Shown piece after piece: positions 5,770-6,798 of a stretch of 6,798 bases of DNA. Under the pieces are notes generated by a model, which saw only the letters and a program-made list of their open reading frames with translations, ran no database searches and was not told where the DNA came from. A program made the translations under genes and the position numbers. Source of the DNA: Methanobacteriota archaeon (GTDB lineage: Archaea > Thermoplasmatota > Poseidoniia > Poseidoniales > Thalassarchaeaceae); contig NYXO01000027.1 of the NCBI GenBank assembly GCA_002685415.1, positions 1,408-8,205 on the forward strand. Reading direction: 5' to 3'. The stretch's first letter is position 1. Every line of letters starts with the position of its first letter.

Positions 5770-6528
5770 ATGCAGACTAAACCCACCGACCTAAATCCAG
5801 TTGACGAGCGTTTGCTCGAACTTCAGGATGAGGTGCGTGAACACTTTGGTTGGGATCTACAAGCGGATGTAGATAGCGCCCTTGCTTTGGTTGCCAATGT
5901 TGAGGATTTAGAGATTGAATCTTGGTCTAAACCTTGGCGAACCAAAACAGTCGCATCGTTGCATAGAAGATTGGTTCTTCGAGATACCAAGGTTGCTATT
6001 TTAGGTGCGGCGATAACCACTGATGAAATCGAACAAGTGTTGCAAAGCAATTGTCTAATGATTGCTGCTGACGGCTCTTGCGGTGTACTAGACAAGCTAC
6101 CCAATTCAGTATCAGAGCGTGCTTGGTCGCGTTTGGTTTGTATTGTTAGCGACGCGGATGGCGGAGATGGTACAGTCGCCGCCGTCAAACGGGGCGTTCC
6201 AGTAATTTTGCACGCCCATGGAGATAATTCAGAATCATGGTCTGAATTGTTAGAATTAGCAAGTTCTCAACGCTCTCCGCCACCGATTGTACTGACGCAT
6301 CAAACGCCCAAATCGATTGAAGGAATGCATAATCCTGGCGGCTTTACCGACGGCGATCGAGCCGTGTGTTTCGCCCGAGCGTTGGGAGTCGAAAGAGACA
6401 ATATCTTACTTCTTGGAACTCGAACCGATATAGTAGGAGAGTGGTCGGGCACGACCAATCCTGATCGTAAATTGGTCAAACTTCAGTGGATGGCTGAGGT
6501 TCTGCAACACTTGGGTTTCCTAGTCTAA
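5770..6528 (+). CDS. mptE: 6-hydroxymethyl-7,8-dihydropterin pyrophosphokinase, archaeal MptE type
   Basis: This 252-aa protein matches the archaeal MptE (DUF115) family. MptE transfers pyrophosphate from ATP to 6-hydroxymethyl-7,8-dihydropterin in the cytosol, a step towards tetrahydrofolate or tetrahydromethanopterin-type cofactors. It is unrelated to bacterial FolK. Residues 1-70 are a helical N-terminal region. The conserved core follows: VAILGAA (75-81), AADGS (99-103), VSDADGG (126-132), ILHAHGDN (146-153), THQTP (176-180), NPGGFTDGDRAV (188-199) and a C-terminal KLVKLQWMAEVL (234-245). The DADGG segment stands where relatives commonly have a DLDG-type motif; the acidic residues thought to bind metal are kept. 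The start at 5770 follows a good ribosome-binding site. The gene diverges from priL and ends 3 bp from the convergent gene at the right edge. No other pterin gene is in the window. The family call is strong; the exact pterin product in this organism is inferred. Confidence 0.9.
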   Translation: MQTKPTDLNPVDERLLELQDEVREHFGWDLQADVDSALALVANVEDLEIESWSKPWRTKTVASLHRRLVLRDTKVAILGAAITTDEIEQVLQSNCLMIAADGSCGVLDKLPNSVSERAWSRLVCIVSDADGGDGTVAAVKRGVPVILHAHGDNSESWSELLELASSQRSPPPIVLTHQTPKSIEGMHNPGGFTDGDRAVCFARALGVERDNILLLGTRTDIVGEWSGTTNPDRKLVKLQWMAEVLQHLGFLV

Positions 6529-6531
6529 AAA

Positions 6532-6798
6532 TCAAAGGAAGTCGCTCAGTGTCATTACCGTCACAGTATCGTCATTGAATAGGGAATCAACGCTATCGGA
6601 CAACCAATCAACTCGTTGCCTGGTGTAAAGGTCAACTCCATAATTCTCCATAACATGTTGAGTGACTTTGATGTATTTTCTAACAGAACCCTCCGATACG
6701 GTCAGAACAATATTTCCACCACACATGGAAGAGGAATCATCTCTGCCATTAGACAACCCTCCTTCGTTCCTCTTTCGCTGAATACATCGGCCTGCCAA
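6532..6798 (-). CDS. C-terminal part of an unrecognised protein (5' end outside window)
   Basis: The frame is open to the right edge. The first codon, at 6798, is TTG and need not be a start, so this is probably the last 88 residues of a longer gene. The visible part begins with a basic, Gly/Ser-rich stretch (RCIQRKRNEGG, then SNGRDDSSS). A compact region follows, with a strand (GGNIVLTVS) and helices (VRKYIKVTQHVMENYGVDLY and RVDWLSDSVDSLF), ending VMTLSDFL. No catalytic or metal-binding motif or membrane span is visible. An internal ATG at 6726 could start a small protein of 64 residues but lacks a ribosome-binding site. It is convergent with mptE, with 3 bp between the stops. I do not recognise the family. 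Confidence 0.65.
   Translation of the reverse strand: MAGRCIQRKRNEGGLSNGRDDSSSMCGGNIVLTVSEGSVRKYIKVTQHVMENYGVDLYTRQRVDWLSDSVDSLFNDDTVTVMTLSDFL

Noticed and set aside
1..6798. CRISPR array, tRNA or rRNA gene, insertion sequence, or defence or toxin-antitoxin module
   Set aside because: No regularly spaced direct repeats with unique spacers, no cloverleaf or rRNA-like stretch, no transposase motifs and no paired toxin-like genes were seen. The only tandem repeats are the protein-coding calcium-binding units.

Overview
The window looks archaeal, and most like an uncultivated planktonic Thermoplasmatota lineage of the Marine Group II (Poseidoniales) type. Three genes are archaeal markers: the large subunit of the archaeal/eukaryotic-type DNA primase (priL) with its four iron-sulfur cysteines, a DUF373 membrane protein, and the archaeal pterin pyrophosphokinase MptE. 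A Bat-type (HTH_10) regulator, a calcium-binding repeat surface protein and GGAGG/GAGG ribosome-binding sites ahead of several starts also fit. The lineage is an inference from gene content; no rRNA or tRNA is present.

Left part, + strand, 1-3292. The 3' 680 codons of a large secreted protein enter from the left edge. It has a beta-rich ectodomain, ten thrombospondin type-3-like Asp-rich repeats (apparently a five-unit block duplicated once), one C-terminal membrane span and a charged cytoplasmic tail. A 108-bp gap full of inverted repeats follows. Next comes a 217-aa regulator with a C-terminal Bat-type helix-turn-helix, then a 142-aa zinc-ribbon protein. The zinc-ribbon gene meets the next transcription unit tail to tail, with stop codons overlapping by 4 bp.

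Right-centre, - strand, 5702-3289. priL is followed 41 nt downstream by a DUF373 gene. The DUF373 start is better placed at 4467, behind a perfect GGAGG, than at the longer in-frame start. The two genes look like one operon.

Right part. mptE (+) diverges from priL across about 67 bp holding one AT-rich TATA-like element and a good ribosome-binding site. The right edge carries the C-terminal end of an unrecognised - strand gene, convergent with mptE and 3 bp from it. The window is almost entirely coding; the longest non-coding stretch is about 108 bp.

The most interesting point is the leader of the HTH regulator. One segment, 2087-2096, is exactly complementary to the segment carrying the regulator's ribosome-binding site (2135-2144). 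The same segment can pair instead with an upstream hairpin arm or with the end of the preceding gene, which suggests a switchable RNA structure or a set of operator sites. No defence system, CRISPR array, mobile element or clearly new multi-gene system was found.
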